Below are positions 14,485 through 21,942 of a stretch of 30,814 bases of DNA, in pieces (the first letter of the stretch is position 1; every line of letters begins with the position of its first letter). The position numbers were made by a program, and so were the translations under genes. This stretch comes from a virus, in IMG/VR virus record IMGVR_UViG_3300007735_000596, positions 1 through 30,814 of that record. One strand, written 5' to 3'. The notes beneath the pieces are model-generated. The model worked only from the letters and a program-made list of their open reading frames with translations. It had not been told where the DNA came from and made no database searches.

Positions 14485-15923
14485 TGGCTATACGCAGGGA
14501 ATTGCCCAGCGGGGATGAGATCGTCAAGCTGCTAGAGCAGCACGGCACTGTTATTCGCATCTCTCAAGAGCTCAAAGTGCCCAATCAGACTTTGCACGGG
14601 CACATCAGCCGATTGGCGCAGACTGACCCTTCGTTGAAGGACAGGATGCAGGAGGCTCGCAAGAAGCAAACGGGGCGCATCCGTAAAGCGACGATGCACA
14701 GTTGGCCGCCGAAGGATGAACTGATCGAGCTCATCAGCAAGGCCCCAACCATGAAGGCGGCTGCGGCAACCTTGGGCGCAACAGCAGCTGGCCTTAGGTC
14801 TCATTGTGAGCGCCAGGGCATAGATGTTGCCAAGGTCAGAGAAGGCAGCCGGACTGTTGTCAGGGGTGACAGTGCCGAGCTGACTGCTTCAGAGCTTGCA
14901 ACCGCTGAGGACTTGATGCGCGAGCGTGGGTTCAGCACTGATGACTGGCGTGTCAAGTCAGCAACGGTGAACGAGTGGGGTCTTGACCCTGAAACCGGCC
15001 AGCCTTACAAGCAGCTGAAGGTCAACCTTGAGCGCAAACCCGATCTAGAATGGATCTTCCCAGCAGTAGACGGCCCGAAGCGCAAGCAGGTGCCTCTCAA
15101 ACGGCCTTCTAAGGGCACTGTGCAGCGCGTTTGCCTCGTAGGGGATCACCAAGCGCCCTACCACCACGAAAAGGCACAGGCGGCCCTATTGCGCTTCCTT
15201 GAGCGTGAGCGCTTTGACCGTGTGATCCATGTTGGCGATCTCATTGACCTTCCAACGATCAGCAGGCACCGCGACTCAGCCGTTTATAACGCCAGCGTTC
15301 AGGAGTGCATCAACAGTGGCTATCTCATCCTCAGGGACATTGCCGATGCAGCGCGCAAGCAAAACCCAAAGGTGAAGCTCGATCTCATCGTTGGCAACCA
15401 TGACGAGCGCATCCGAACCGAGCTGCTACTCAGGGCAGAGCGAATGTTTGGCATCCGGCCAGCTGACATTCCTGGCGCTGACACTGAAGACGATGTACTC
15501 AGCCTCAGGCGACTCCTTCGTCTTGACGAGCTTGGCTACGAGCTCCACGATGACGCAGCCGGTTACAAGCACGTTGAAGTAATGCTCAGTCCACGCTTCG
15601 TAATCAGGCACGGCTGGCTAACAGGCCAGAACCCAGCCAAGCGCAGCATGGAAACGCGCGGCACAGGAATTGGAGTGGGCCACACCCACGCCAAATCACA
15701 AGTTTGGGTGACGAAGTACAACGATGGGAACGCTCGCACTGACGTTGCAGTCGAGCTAGGCACGATGAGCCAAACAGCGAGCGGGATTGGCTTTAGCGTC
15801 CTCCCAAACTGGCATCCGGGCTGGGGCACCGTGACCGTTCACCATGACGATCTCGTAAGCGTCGATCACGCCGTATTCCACGAAGACAAGGGGGTTCTCC
15901 TATGGAGAGATCAGCGGTACTAG
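14484..15923 (+). CDS. Metallophosphoesterase with N-terminal HTH region
   Basis: 479 aa. Residues about 215-470 are a calcineurin-like phosphoesterase with the expected metal ligands: Asp221/His222 in VGDHQAP, Asp252 in HVGDLID, Asn305-His306-Asp307 in VGNHDER, His376 in RHGW and His400/His402 in GHTHAKS. The first 110 residues hold two helix-turn-helix-like segments (VIRISQELKVPNQTLHGHIS and TMKAAAATLGATAAGLRSHC). Similar HTH-phosphoesterase proteins occur in actinophages near terminase or lysis genes, with unknown substrate, possibly DNA or nucleotides. Translation starts at GTG 14484; no ribosome binding site is visible just upstream, so another start or a near-leaderless mRNA is possible. 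Confidence 0.88.
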   Translation: MAIRRELPSGDEIVKLLEQHGTVIRISQELKVPNQTLHGHISRLAQTDPSLKDRMQEARKKQTGRIRKATMHSWPPKDELIELISKAPTMKAAAATLGATAAGLRSHCERQGIDVAKVREGSRTVVRGDSAELTASELATAEDLMRERGFSTDDWRVKSATVNEWGLDPETGQPYKQLKVNLERKPDLEWIFPAVDGPKRKQVPLKRPSKGTVQRVCLVGDHQAPYHHEKAQAALLRFLERERFDRVIHVGDLIDLPTISRHRDSAVYNASVQECINSGYLILRDIADAARKQNPKVKLDLIVGNHDERIRTELLLRAERMFGIRPADIPGADTEDDVLSLRRLLRLDELGYELHDDAAGYKHVEVMLSPRFVIRHGWLTGQNPAKRSMETRGTGIGVGHTHAKSQVWVTKYNDGNARTDVAVELGTMSQTASGIGFSVLPNWHPGWGTVTVHHDDLVSVDHAVFHEDKGVLLWRDQRY

Positions 15924-16222
15924 CCAAGCGCGACCAGAACTATGAGCGACTGCTGATTGTCGCTACGTGTCAGACACTCGATCTGCCTCATGTGGCTGAT
16001 GCACTATTGGCCCGCCATGACAGGCGCGCGCAGGTCACGGTCGAGAACGGTTTGACCTCTTGGCAGGACAGCATTGTTGATGCGTTCATCACTGCCAGCT
16101 GCGAACTGCAACGCCGTATGCGCGAAGAATCCGATGATGACGACCGCATCGCGTATTTGCAGGATGCGTTGCGCCACAGTGCTCTCACCTTTGCCGCGCT
16201 AAGGAAGGCAGTGCAGGAGTAA
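15902..16222 (+). CDS. Hypothetical helical protein
   Basis: 106 aa, not recognised. ATG 15902 lies inside the end of the phosphoesterase gene (22-base overlap) behind AAGGGGG, so it is probably co-translated. It is mostly helical and charged, with VATCQTLDLPHVADALLARH near residue 22, a short acidic cluster ESDDDDR around 80, and a closing helix ALTFAALRKAVQE. No membrane segment or metal site is seen. A role with the phosphoesterase is only inferred from the overlap. Confidence 0.75.
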   Translation: MERSAVLAKRDQNYERLLIVATCQTLDLPHVADALLARHDRRAQVTVENGLTSWQDSIVDAFITASCELQRRMREESDDDDRIAYLQDALRHSALTFAALRKAVQE

Positions 16223-16298
16223 CCACGCCTACCACCACAGTCGAAGCGCGCTTGCAGTTAACTTTGCGTATCGTTTTCGATTCGTGAAAGGAGAACAC

Positions 16299-16520
16299 AT
16301 GACAGGCCAGCATCACAGCCCAGAGCACATTGAGGCACTTGGCTTTCAGATCAGTTGGGTATTGACCATGTTGAGCGCGCGACTTACTTCAGACGATCCG
16401 CGCAAAGCGACGCTCGAAAACCTCGCTGAGGCTATTGGCGGCGCTCTTGAATCTCCGTTAGACGCTCCGCAAGCAATGGGGCAAGCCTTACCGCAAGGCG
16501 ATCCAGTTCTTCATCAGTGA
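16299..16520 (+). CDS. Hypothetical small protein, tail overlaps the repressor gene
   Basis: 73 aa, not recognised. AAAGGAG at 16287-16293 is five bases before ATG 16299, which I prefer over GTG 16284. It begins MTGQHHSPEHIEALGFQISW, has a mainly helical middle, and a Pro/Gln-rich end that reads through the last 89 bases of the minus-strand HTH gene. The final 25 or so residues look less protein-like, suggesting the overlap arose by loss of an earlier stop. Confidence 0.6.
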   Translation: MTGQHHSPEHIEALGFQISWVLTMLSARLTSDDPRKATLENLAEAIGGALESPLDAPQAMGQALPQGDPVLHQ

Positions 16521-16761
16521 AGCGCTGTGCCTCTGGCATGAGGTAAACGAAGTTAGCGAGAACATCGGGATCTTCGTTAAAGGCCCTTGCAATTCCCTGC
16601 AATGTTTTTGGCGCTGGTGTTTTCGTCTTGCCTGACTCGATCAGCTGCCAAGCCTCTTTCGTGATGCCAGCACGCTCGGCAGCCTGGGCCTGAGTTAGAG
16701 CCCCACGAAGGTCTCGCAGTTTCCTCCCGATGGGAGTTGATTTGTCGTTCCTTACGGCCAT
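16432..16761 (-). CDS. HTH (Xre/cI-type) repressor, likely immunity repressor
   Basis: 109 aa from ATG 16759-16761. Residues about 11-70 form an HTH_3 domain: IGRKLRDLRGALTQAQAAER, GITKEAWQLIESGKTK, TLQGIARAFNEDPDVL. The C-terminal part is helical with LDRLAVRLAPLLAERL, suited to dimer formation. There is no LexA-like autocleavage domain, so it would not be a classical RecA-cleaved repressor. It is the only minus-strand gene in the central block and diverges from the early operon at 16921, a typical lysogeny switch layout. A longer frame reaches 16872, but GGTGA eight bases before ATG 16761 favours the shorter start. Confidence 0.85.
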   Translation of the reverse strand: MAVRNDKSTPIGRKLRDLRGALTQAQAAERAGITKEAWQLIESGKTKTPAPKTLQGIARAFNEDPDVLANFVYLMPEAQRFTDEELDRLAVRLAPLLAERLTEIQERRQ

Positions 16762-16851
16762 TGCAATTTCACCGTACCGAGGCTGGGAGGACTTTGCCGC
16801 TGCATGTAGAAAACCCCGCACAATGCGACCGAAATATGAAAGTCGTCTTGA

Positions 16852-16860
16852 TTCCGTCCG
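16852..16860 (+). promoter_or_regulatory. Shared upstream motif, copy B, in the repressor/early gap
   Basis: TTCCGTCCG within GATTCCGTCCGG, identical over 12 bases to the copy at 14451-14462. It lies in the divergent region between repressor and the gene at 16921. Next to it, CAACGGTGCAATGGTGCC has half-site-like symmetry with the CACCGTACC near 16771, so repressor operators may be here. This is inference from position. Confidence 0.4.
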
Positions 16861-16920
16861 GCAACGGTGCAATGGTGCCGAGCCAGATTACCTCGCATGG
16901 AGCGGGACTGGGGGAAAAAC

Positions 16921-17085
16921 ATGAGCACAGTATGTGCAGCAGCAACACAACACGAGGACATTGGCGGGCTTCTGATCCTGCTCCTAGGCGTAGTGCTCTA
17001 CGCGGGAACACTCCTACGGGACTACATCAGCGACGTTCGGTACTACCGCGCTCGCAAGATTGTCCGTGAGCGGAGGGCTGGCTAG
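16921..17085 (+). CDS. Small membrane protein, first gene of the early operon
   Basis: 54 aa. A hydrophobic helix at about 15-31 (GGLLILLLGVVLYAGTLL) is followed by a basic tail with YYRARKIVRERRAG, so it should span the membrane once with the tail inside. It is the first + strand gene opposite the repressor. GGGGG precedes ATG 16921. No family is recognised; small early membrane proteins in phages often affect superinfection or host physiology, but nothing in the sequence decides this. Its stop overlaps the next start. Confidence 0.7.
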   Translation: MSTVCAAATQHEDIGGLLILLLGVVLYAGTLLRDYISDVRYYRARKIVRERRAG

Positions 17086-17735
17086 TGAAAGGCCCAACCG
17101 ATTACATCGAGGTCAAAGACCGCCTCGTTTTGTTCTTTGACAAGTACCCAGACGGGTCAGTGCAAGGGAGCTACGAGCTCGCAGACGTAAACGGGCAAAC
17201 AACGTACATCTATGAGGCTCGCGTTTATCGCAGTCCTGAAGACCCAAGGCCGGGAGTTGGACACGCATCCGAGTCATTGCCCGGCTCAACTAATTTCACA
17301 CGCGGCAGCGAACTCGAAGTAGCGGGTACATCAGCCGTTGGCCGTGCGCTCGTAATGATCGGCATTGCCGCTCATAAGGGCGTGGCAAGCGCCCAGGACG
17401 TTCGCATTGCGCAAGCTAAGAACGCTTCATCTGCACCAGCTGGCCCGTCTGCATCGGATCGGGGGAACCGAAGCAAGAACTCTGGCGAGAACGGGTCAGC
17501 TGGTGTGCCTCTCTCCAATGAGCAAGCACTCAACCTTCAGCTGGAAGTTGACACGCGCTCGATCAGTGACGAGCAACTAATCACCGTCATTTGCGACGTG
17601 ATGAACGTTGATGATCCAGCGCTGAAGGGTGCGGCAGCGTCCAAGTGGGCTGACAAGGCTCTCACACGCTTTCCGCAAGACCGTTACGACGAACTTGTAG
17701 AGCGCATCAAGCGCTTTGCAGCGGTGGAAGTCTGA
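17085..17735 (+). CDS. Erf-like single-strand annealing protein (putative)
   Basis: 216 aa. Residues 71-95 contain RGSELEVAGTSAVGRALVMI, close to the 'ETSAvGRALa.lG' segment shared by ERF-type phage recombination proteins, preceded by a beta-rich part (GSYELADVNGQTTYIYEARVY). These proteins anneal complementary single strands during phage recombination. A Ser/Asn/Gly-rich linker (about 112-142) separates it from a helical C-terminal region. A PD-(D/E)XK nuclease follows two genes later and an SSB further on, which supports the recombination role. GTG 17085 overlaps the previous TAG. Confidence 0.6.
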   Translation: MKGPTDYIEVKDRLVLFFDKYPDGSVQGSYELADVNGQTTYIYEARVYRSPEDPRPGVGHASESLPGSTNFTRGSELEVAGTSAVGRALVMIGIAAHKGVASAQDVRIAQAKNASSAPAGPSASDRGNRSKNSGENGSAGVPLSNEQALNLQLEVDTRSISDEQLITVICDVMNVDDPALKGAAASKWADKALTRFPQDRYDELVERIKRFAAVEV

Positions 17736-17980
17736 TGGCACCTCGCAAGAAGGTTCAGCGCAAGGAGAAGCCCAAGCGTGAAAAGTGGGTTGTTGTTGAC
17801 GCTGCCGGTCAGTTGAAGTACCCGCCAAAGCTCGGAGAACAGGCTGAGGGTTATTCGCGTGAGAAGGCAGAGCGTCTTGCCCTGCCAGCGCATGAGTCAC
17901 ACGCTTATCACGCCGTGCCCATTGGGTATTGGCGTGGCGAGCATGAGCAACTTGACGGTCTTGACGGGAGCGAATCATGA
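17735..17980 (+). CDS. Hypothetical basic protein
   Basis: 81 aa, not recognised. The first 25 residues are strongly basic (MAPRKKVQRKEKPKREKW), then VVVDAAGQLKYPPKLGEQAE and an acidic end (EHEQLDGLDGSES). ATG overlaps the previous TGA by one base and the end overlaps the nuclease start by four bases, so it is part of the coupled recombination block. The basic start could contact nucleic acid. Confidence 0.7.
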   Translation: MAPRKKVQRKEKPKREKWVVVDAAGQLKYPPKLGEQAEGYSREKAERLALPAHESHAYHAVPIGYWRGEHEQLDGLDGSES

Positions 17981-18360
17981 GCGGCAACCAATCAAGGCTC
18001 AAAGGTGCCAGGGGCGAACTTGAAGTCCAAGAACTGTTCCGGTCAAGGGGCTTTCAATGCACTCGCGGGTTTGCTTCTGGCGCGTCAGGTGGTGGCGATC
18101 TCGCAGGCGACCTTCCAGATCATGTCGAGATCAAGCGAATGGAACAGGCTCGCCTGTACACATGGATTGACCAAGTAGGCGAATCCATCGCTAGTGGTGT
18201 AGCCGGGGCGGTTGCCAGCCAAGTGATGAATTGGGTCATCTTCCACCGTCCTAGCAGGCGCGCGTGGACGGTCACAATGCCCGCCGAGCGCTACCTCGAC
18301 CTCATCAGCAAGGAGCGCGAGCTTGACGCACGTTCACGCCGCGAGGACAGCGCATGGTAA
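17977..18360 (+). CDS. PD-(D/E)XK nuclease, Holliday-junction-resolvase-like
   Basis: 127 aa. The order Glu14 (GARGELEVQELF), Asp41 (GGGDLAGD) and Glu51-x-Lys53 (HVEIKR) matches the active site of Hjc/VRR-type endonucleases that cut branched DNA in phage recombination or replication. The N-terminal KGARGELEVQELFRSRGF segment is typical. The remaining half is helical, with WIDQVGESIASGVAGAV. Neighbours are an Erf-like protein and replication genes. I cannot tell whether the substrate is a Holliday junction or a replication fork. Confidence 0.8.
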   Translation: MSGNQSRLKGARGELEVQELFRSRGFQCTRGFASGASGGGDLAGDLPDHVEIKRMEQARLYTWIDQVGESIASGVAGAVASQVMNWVIFHRPSRRAWTVTMPAERYLDLISKERELDARSRREDSAW

Positions 18361-18509
18361 GGGTCGTCAAACACCTTTGGAAGCTGCGCGAGAGCGAAGT
18401 GAACCAGCGCATCAGGCACTTGGAATCACAGCTGGCCGTTGCCCTTGATCGCATCAAGGAGCTTGAGGAACACGCTGTTACGAAGCAGTTCAAGCGGGGG
18501 CAACTGTGA
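18354..18509 (+). CDS. Small coiled-coil protein
   Basis: 51 aa. It begins MVRVVKHLWKLRESEVNQRI, followed by a heptad-like run HLESQLAVALDRIKELEEHA and a short basic tail. It overlaps the nuclease by seven bases and the next gene by four, fitting the operon's coupling pattern, and the reading frame is intact where no other gene fits. Function is unknown. Confidence 0.65.
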   Translation: MVRVVKHLWKLRESEVNQRIRHLESQLAVALDRIKELEEHAVTKQFKRGQL

Positions 18510-18853
18510 CCCAGAAACAGCGCATCTTAAAGGCGTTGCAAGCTGCGGGCGCGGCTGGCATCAGGCCAGAGGACTTTCTACTGCCTGATGTGGTCGATGG
18601 TGGCAGTCCCATCTTGCGCGTCGCAGCACGCATTGAGGACTTGCGCAAGGAAGGACACACGATCCTTACGGATACGAGTGGTACCACCGCGCGGTACGAG
18701 TTGAGTGGGGTTGAGGTCGCATCATCAGACAGCAGGGGTGTGCTGTCCACAGCGTCAAGCGTCTCCAGGCTTGACGAGTCCGATGGTGCGGCCCCAAGCC
18801 TATTCATCAGTGACGAGCCCGATTTCTATGCGCAGGACATGGAGTGGGTATGA
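18506..18853 (+). CDS. Winged-helix DNA-binding protein (putative)
   Basis: 115 aa. Residues 1-67 resemble a small winged helix: MTQKQRILKALQAAGAAGIR, then LRVAARIEDLRKEGHTILTD and a strand pair TARYELSG. The rest is acidic and Ser/Asp-rich (SSDSRGVLSTASSVSRLDES), probably unfolded. Similar small winged-helix proteins occur in early phage operons. GTG 18506 overlaps the preceding TGA. The target is unknown. Confidence 0.65.
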   Translation: MTQKQRILKALQAAGAAGIRPEDFLLPDVVDGGSPILRVAARIEDLRKEGHTILTDTSGTTARYELSGVEVASSDSRGVLSTASSVSRLDESDGAAPSLFISDEPDFYAQDMEWV

Positions 18854-19161
18854 GCCACGACTTCACTGTCACTCAGAAGCAGGTGGGCCTGATTCGCTTT
18901 AAGGCTCGCAAGGGCCATGTTGACGATCTGCGCCTCATCGAGCTCCTGTTTGAGGCTGCAAGTAGTCAGAAGCCACGCCCTCAAGTGTTGAGCAACAGTC
19001 AAGCGAACGCGTGGCTGTGCGAACACCTGCCGAAGTACAAGCACAAGCACGTCAACCGCCTTCTGAGCCTCATCGAGGAAGAACCCGACAGTCGCAGCGA
19101 AACCGCTAAGGCGAGGGCTGCACACGCCTTCCACATGAAGAACAGGCGGTACTACGACTGA
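18850..19161 (+). CDS. Hypothetical protein
   Basis: 103 aa, not recognised. GGAG at 18841-18844 is five bases before ATG 18850, which overlaps the previous TGA. Helical and basic: VGLIRFKARKGHVDDLRLIE, a central EHLPKYKHKHVNRLLSLIEE and an end AHAFHMKNRRYYD. Lys/His content suggests nucleic acid contact but no domain can be named. Confidence 0.65.
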   Translation: MSHDFTVTQKQVGLIRFKARKGHVDDLRLIELLFEAASSQKPRPQVLSNSQANAWLCEHLPKYKHKHVNRLLSLIEEEPDSRSETAKARAAHAFHMKNRRYYD

Positions 19162-19385
19162 TGCGCGCCTACCTAGACCTATTGCACGCCGAGGCCAAGA
19201 ACGCTGGCTTTCATGTGGGCCTTGCCAAGCACGGCGGCCAATGGGCCCTTCGACTCTTGAAGCCAAACGGTGGCGGAATCATCAACGAGCTTCCCGTGAC
19301 CAATTTGCACAAGTCGCTTGACGCTGCTGCGGACATCTTGACCGAGTGGATCAGGTACGAAAAGAACAAGGGGGCCAAGAAGTGA
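19161..19385 (+). CDS. Hypothetical protein
   Basis: 74 aa, not recognised. ATG overlaps the previous TGA by one base. A helix (LDLLHAEAKNAGFHVGLAKH) leads into a short strand region with GGQWALRLLKP and a helix LDAAADILTEWIRYEKNK. It looks like a compact alpha-beta fold. Confidence 0.65.
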   Translation: MRAYLDLLHAEAKNAGFHVGLAKHGGQWALRLLKPNGGGIINELPVTNLHKSLDAAADILTEWIRYEKNKGAKK

Positions 19386-19546
19386 GCACTGACGACATGG
19401 CGCGTCCGTTGCCAACACCAGTACAGAATCGTGTTGACCAGCTTGAGAAGCGCGTCAATCACCTAGACGAGATCGTCACAGGGCTAATTAGCGCCTTGCA
19501 GATCGCAGCCCTGGCACTACGCACCCTTGAGGAGCGCGACCAGTAA
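19382..19546 (+). CDS. Small coiled-coil protein
   Basis: 54 aa from GTG 19382, supported by AAGGGGG at 19368-19374, seven bases upstream. VDQLEKRVNHLDEIVTGLIS is a clear heptad pattern followed by a hydrophobic helix ALQIAALALRTLEERDQ. It overlaps both neighbours by a few bases. Function is unknown; a structural helper in replication is only a guess from location. Confidence 0.6.
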   Translation: MSTDDMARPLPTPVQNRVDQLEKRVNHLDEIVTGLISALQIAALALRTLEERDQ

Positions 19547-20034
19547 TGGCTTGGTTTAAGTGCTGCGACACCCTGTTTAGCAATCGGAAGGTCACTAAGG
19601 CGTGGATGACTGACCCTGCAAGCCTGGGCGCATGGCTGATGTGCGGCACATGGTCAGCCAATCAAGAGACTGACGGTCACATTCCAGAGCACATCGTCCG
19701 AATGTTTGGCATCTCAGACGATCAGATCGAGGCTCTTGTTGATGCTGGTTTGTTCTTGCCTGATCCAGTTGACACAGGCTGGGTTATGCACGACTTCCTT
19801 GAGTACAACCCTTCGCGCGCCGAGCTTGCAGAGAAGCGGCAGAAGGATGCTGTCCGTCGTGCGTCCGCGCGGACACCACGCGGACAACGCGCGGGCGCAA
19901 AGCGTCCCGTACCCGAACCCGTACCCGAACCCGTCACACCACTTCGTGGTGTGAATGGCGCGCACATTTCAGAAAAAGCAGTGAGGAATAGGAAACGACT
20001 TGGCATTGAGCCAACAGGGGGTAACGCAGCATGA
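19546..20034 (+). CDS. Replication initiator / replisome organiser-like protein
   Basis: 162 aa. Residues 1-95 fit the N-terminal domain of phage replication initiators: WFKCCDTLFSNRKVTKAW, LGAWLMCGTWSANQETDGHI, then a winged-helix-like LVDAGLFLPDPVDTGWVMHD. The rest is basic and Pro-rich with a VPEPVPEPV repeat, encoded by a tandem CGTACCCGAACC-type repeat at about 19908-19935. Origins often lie within such initiator genes, so this GC-rich repeat is a candidate. A helicase-loader-like gene and SSB follow downstream. ATG overlaps the previous TAA. Confidence 0.75.
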   Translation: MAWFKCCDTLFSNRKVTKAWMTDPASLGAWLMCGTWSANQETDGHIPEHIVRMFGISDDQIEALVDAGLFLPDPVDTGWVMHDFLEYNPSRAELAEKRQKDAVRRASARTPRGQRAGAKRPVPEPVPEPVTPLRGVNGAHISEKAVRNRKRLGIEPTGGNAA

Positions 20035-20318
20035 GTCTCGTAGAGGATTACAAATGGCGCGTTGGGTATAAGCGCTGGCAGGTAGACGATCCAAGACCAA
20101 ACCATCTAGATCGGCGCGTCCTTGAGGTGGAGTCAACAGACGGTCGCTCTGTAATTGGAGGCGACATTGCCTTGGTCACGTCCCGCACAAGTGATTTCGG
20201 AGATCAGACACGGCTTTGGATTACGTTGAGCATCGAGCAAGCACGCGAGCTTGCGCAGCACCTCGCAGGGTTGATCGAACGAGTTGACGATGGAAGCTCG
20301 ATTGGCGGTGCAGCATGA
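20031..20318 (+). CDS. Hypothetical protein
   Basis: 95 aa, not recognised. ATG overlaps the previous stop by four bases. A beta-rich start (YKRWQVDDPRPNHLDRRVLE, VIGGDIALVTSRT) is followed by a helix with LSIEQARELAQHLAGLIERV. The 'WITLSIEQARELAQHLAGLI' type of ending is common in small phage proteins of unknown use. Confidence 0.65.
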   Translation: MSLVEDYKWRVGYKRWQVDDPRPNHLDRRVLEVESTDGRSVIGGDIALVTSRTSDFGDQTRLWITLSIEQARELAQHLAGLIERVDDGSSIGGAA

Positions 20319-21190
20319 GTTACGAGGCGCATCCAGCAGCTGACTTGTTTCCGATGCTTCTCGAAGATGACCTTGAGCAGCTTGCCGCTGACATCAAGGC
20401 AAATGGGCAGCACGATCCGATCCAGTTGCATGAAGGTCTTGTCTTGGATGGTCGAAACAGGCTCGCAGCTTGTGAACTGGCCGGCGTTGATCCTCAAACA
20501 GTGCTGTGGAGTGACCCGGGTTGCGGCCCTACCGCATGGGTTATTTCCAAGAACCTGCATCGACGGCAGCTGAGTAAGTCGCAGGCGGCAATGGTTGCAG
20601 TGGACGCTCTTCCAATGCTCGAAGCGGAAGCGAAAGAACGGCAAGGCAGCCGATCAGACCTTGTGGCAAAAATGCCACAAAGTGACTTGCCAAGGTCACG
20701 GGATACTGCGGCTGATCTGGTAGGTGTAGGCGGTCGCTACGTCTCGGATGCGAAGAAGCTGGCGCAGGAAGCTCCCGAGACTGCCGCGCTCGTAAGGGCT
20801 GGCAAGATGAACCTTCAGCAGGCCAAGCGCGAAGCGAAGGTGGAGCAAGCCCAACGCGACCCTTGGACGGAGCGCGATAAGCAACTTAAAGATGCGCTTC
20901 AGGCTGGCAGGACAGTGGTGCTCAACGCATCCTCTGATGCTCGAGTAATCGGATGGGCGCAGCCCAAGGGGTTGATCGTCTACGTGGACAGAACCTCGCC
21001 CTGGGGTAACCCGTTTGTGCTCAATGCAGACGGCGACCGCGATCAGGTTTGCGACGCATACGCCGAGCACTACCTACCGCACAAGCCCAGTCTTCAATCC
21101 AAGCTCACTTCCCTTCGCGGAAAGGGGCTTGTCTGTCACTGCGCTCCGCTGCGCTGCCATGCCGACGCGCTTAGGGAGCTTGCAGGATGA
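20315..21190 (+). CDS. ParB-like nuclease domain fused to DUF4326
   Basis: 291 aa with two recognisable domains. Residues 1-95 are ParB/sulfiredoxin-like: FPMLLEDDLEQLAADIKANG, LVLDGRNRLAACELAGV (DGRNR at 45-49) and KNLHRRQLSKSQAAMVA. Residues about 100-200 are helical with an HTH-like AADLVGVGGRYVSDAKKLAQ. Residues 215-291 are DUF4326: VYVDRTSPWGNPFVLNADGD, a Tyr-rich helix, and CHCAPLRCHADALREL (Cys/His cluster 274-282). ParB-type proteins bind DNA and use CTP in other systems; DUF4326 is of unknown function. The fusion suggests DNA targeting by the first part and a second activity on DNA or a nucleotide by DUF4326. It overlaps its partner at 21187 by four bases. Confidence 0.85.
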   Translation: MSYEAHPAADLFPMLLEDDLEQLAADIKANGQHDPIQLHEGLVLDGRNRLAACELAGVDPQTVLWSDPGCGPTAWVISKNLHRRQLSKSQAAMVAVDALPMLEAEAKERQGSRSDLVAKMPQSDLPRSRDTAADLVGVGGRYVSDAKKLAQEAPETAALVRAGKMNLQQAKREAKVEQAQRDPWTERDKQLKDALQAGRTVVLNASSDARVIGWAQPKGLIVYVDRTSPWGNPFVLNADGDRDQVCDAYAEHYLPHKPSLQSKLTSLRGKGLVCHCAPLRCHADALRELAG

Positions 21191-21942
21191 TCCTTACGAA
21201 CTTCACGATGCTCGGTACAACTGCGCCCGAAGTGCAGGCAGATGGCCGACGGTTTGTCTGCTCGGCTGGCATTGACCCTTCAGTGGGGCTTGTGCGGATC
21301 TACCCGCTTTCCGAAGAAGGTGCTCCTAAGCGTTGGAGTCAGAACACGATTGAGCTCACTCGTAATCCGCGTGACCAGCGGCATGAGTCGTTTCAGATCG
21401 ACGGCGACCGCAACCCTGATAACCACGCGGCGATCAACCGAATGTTCACAACCATTGGAACATCAAATAAGCGGGATCTAGCGTCAATGATTGACCGTCA
21501 CACGGTGACATCAATTACAGAGCTGAATGAAAAACGACGTAGCCTTGCGTTTGTTCCGCTGCCAGCTGGCACCGGGCGTGTCACATGGCGCGAAGATCAG
21601 TCACACCCAGATCACCCACAGGGGGTGCTTGATCTCGGCATCCCTGGGGAAGGAGTTGTCGGAAGTCGCTCGGAGTCAAAGGCGTTCACTCCAGTTCTTA
21701 ACTTTAGGCTTGAGGACGGAGAGCACAATCTGACGATTCGCGACAGAGGATCGTTCGAATATATCCGTAAGGGGTTTGATCGCGACGCACTGTCAGGTGC
21801 GCTTCATCTCGAGCGCGACCGCCTACTCCTCATTGGCAATCACAACAGGTTCCGCAACGCGTGGCTCGTGATTAGCGTCTTATCGCCGGTTGGAGAATCA
21901 GCTGGGCTCGCTCATAACCAACTTTCACTGGTGTCGGCATGA
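21187..21942 (+). CDS. Unknown protein paired with the DUF4326 gene (dual OB-fold-like?)
   Basis: 251 aa. The pattern GLVRIYPLSEE near residue 34, TRNPRDQRHESFQID near 60 and FTPVLNFRLEDGEHNLTIRD in the second half is mostly beta. From memory it recalls a 'dual OB-containing domain' family found beside DUF4326-type proteins, which would imply nucleic acid binding, but I cannot confirm this. The ATG overlaps the TGA of the upstream gene, so the two are made together. No signal peptide or membrane segment. It is one of the larger unassigned genes here. Confidence 0.7.
   Translation: MILTNFTMLGTTAPEVQADGRRFVCSAGIDPSVGLVRIYPLSEEGAPKRWSQNTIELTRNPRDQRHESFQIDGDRNPDNHAAINRMFTTIGTSNKRDLASMIDRHTVTSITELNEKRRSLAFVPLPAGTGRVTWREDQSHPDHPQGVLDLGIPGEGVVGSRSESKAFTPVLNFRLEDGEHNLTIRDRGSFEYIRKGFDRDALSGALHLERDRLLLIGNHNRFRNAWLVISVLSPVGESAGLAHNQLSLVSA

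Noticed and set aside
16740-17069. Plus- and minus-strand frames of 64-110 codons through the repressor/early gap
   Set aside because: They cross the control region and the start of the 16921 gene, with compositions typical of non-coding frames and no supporting start signals.
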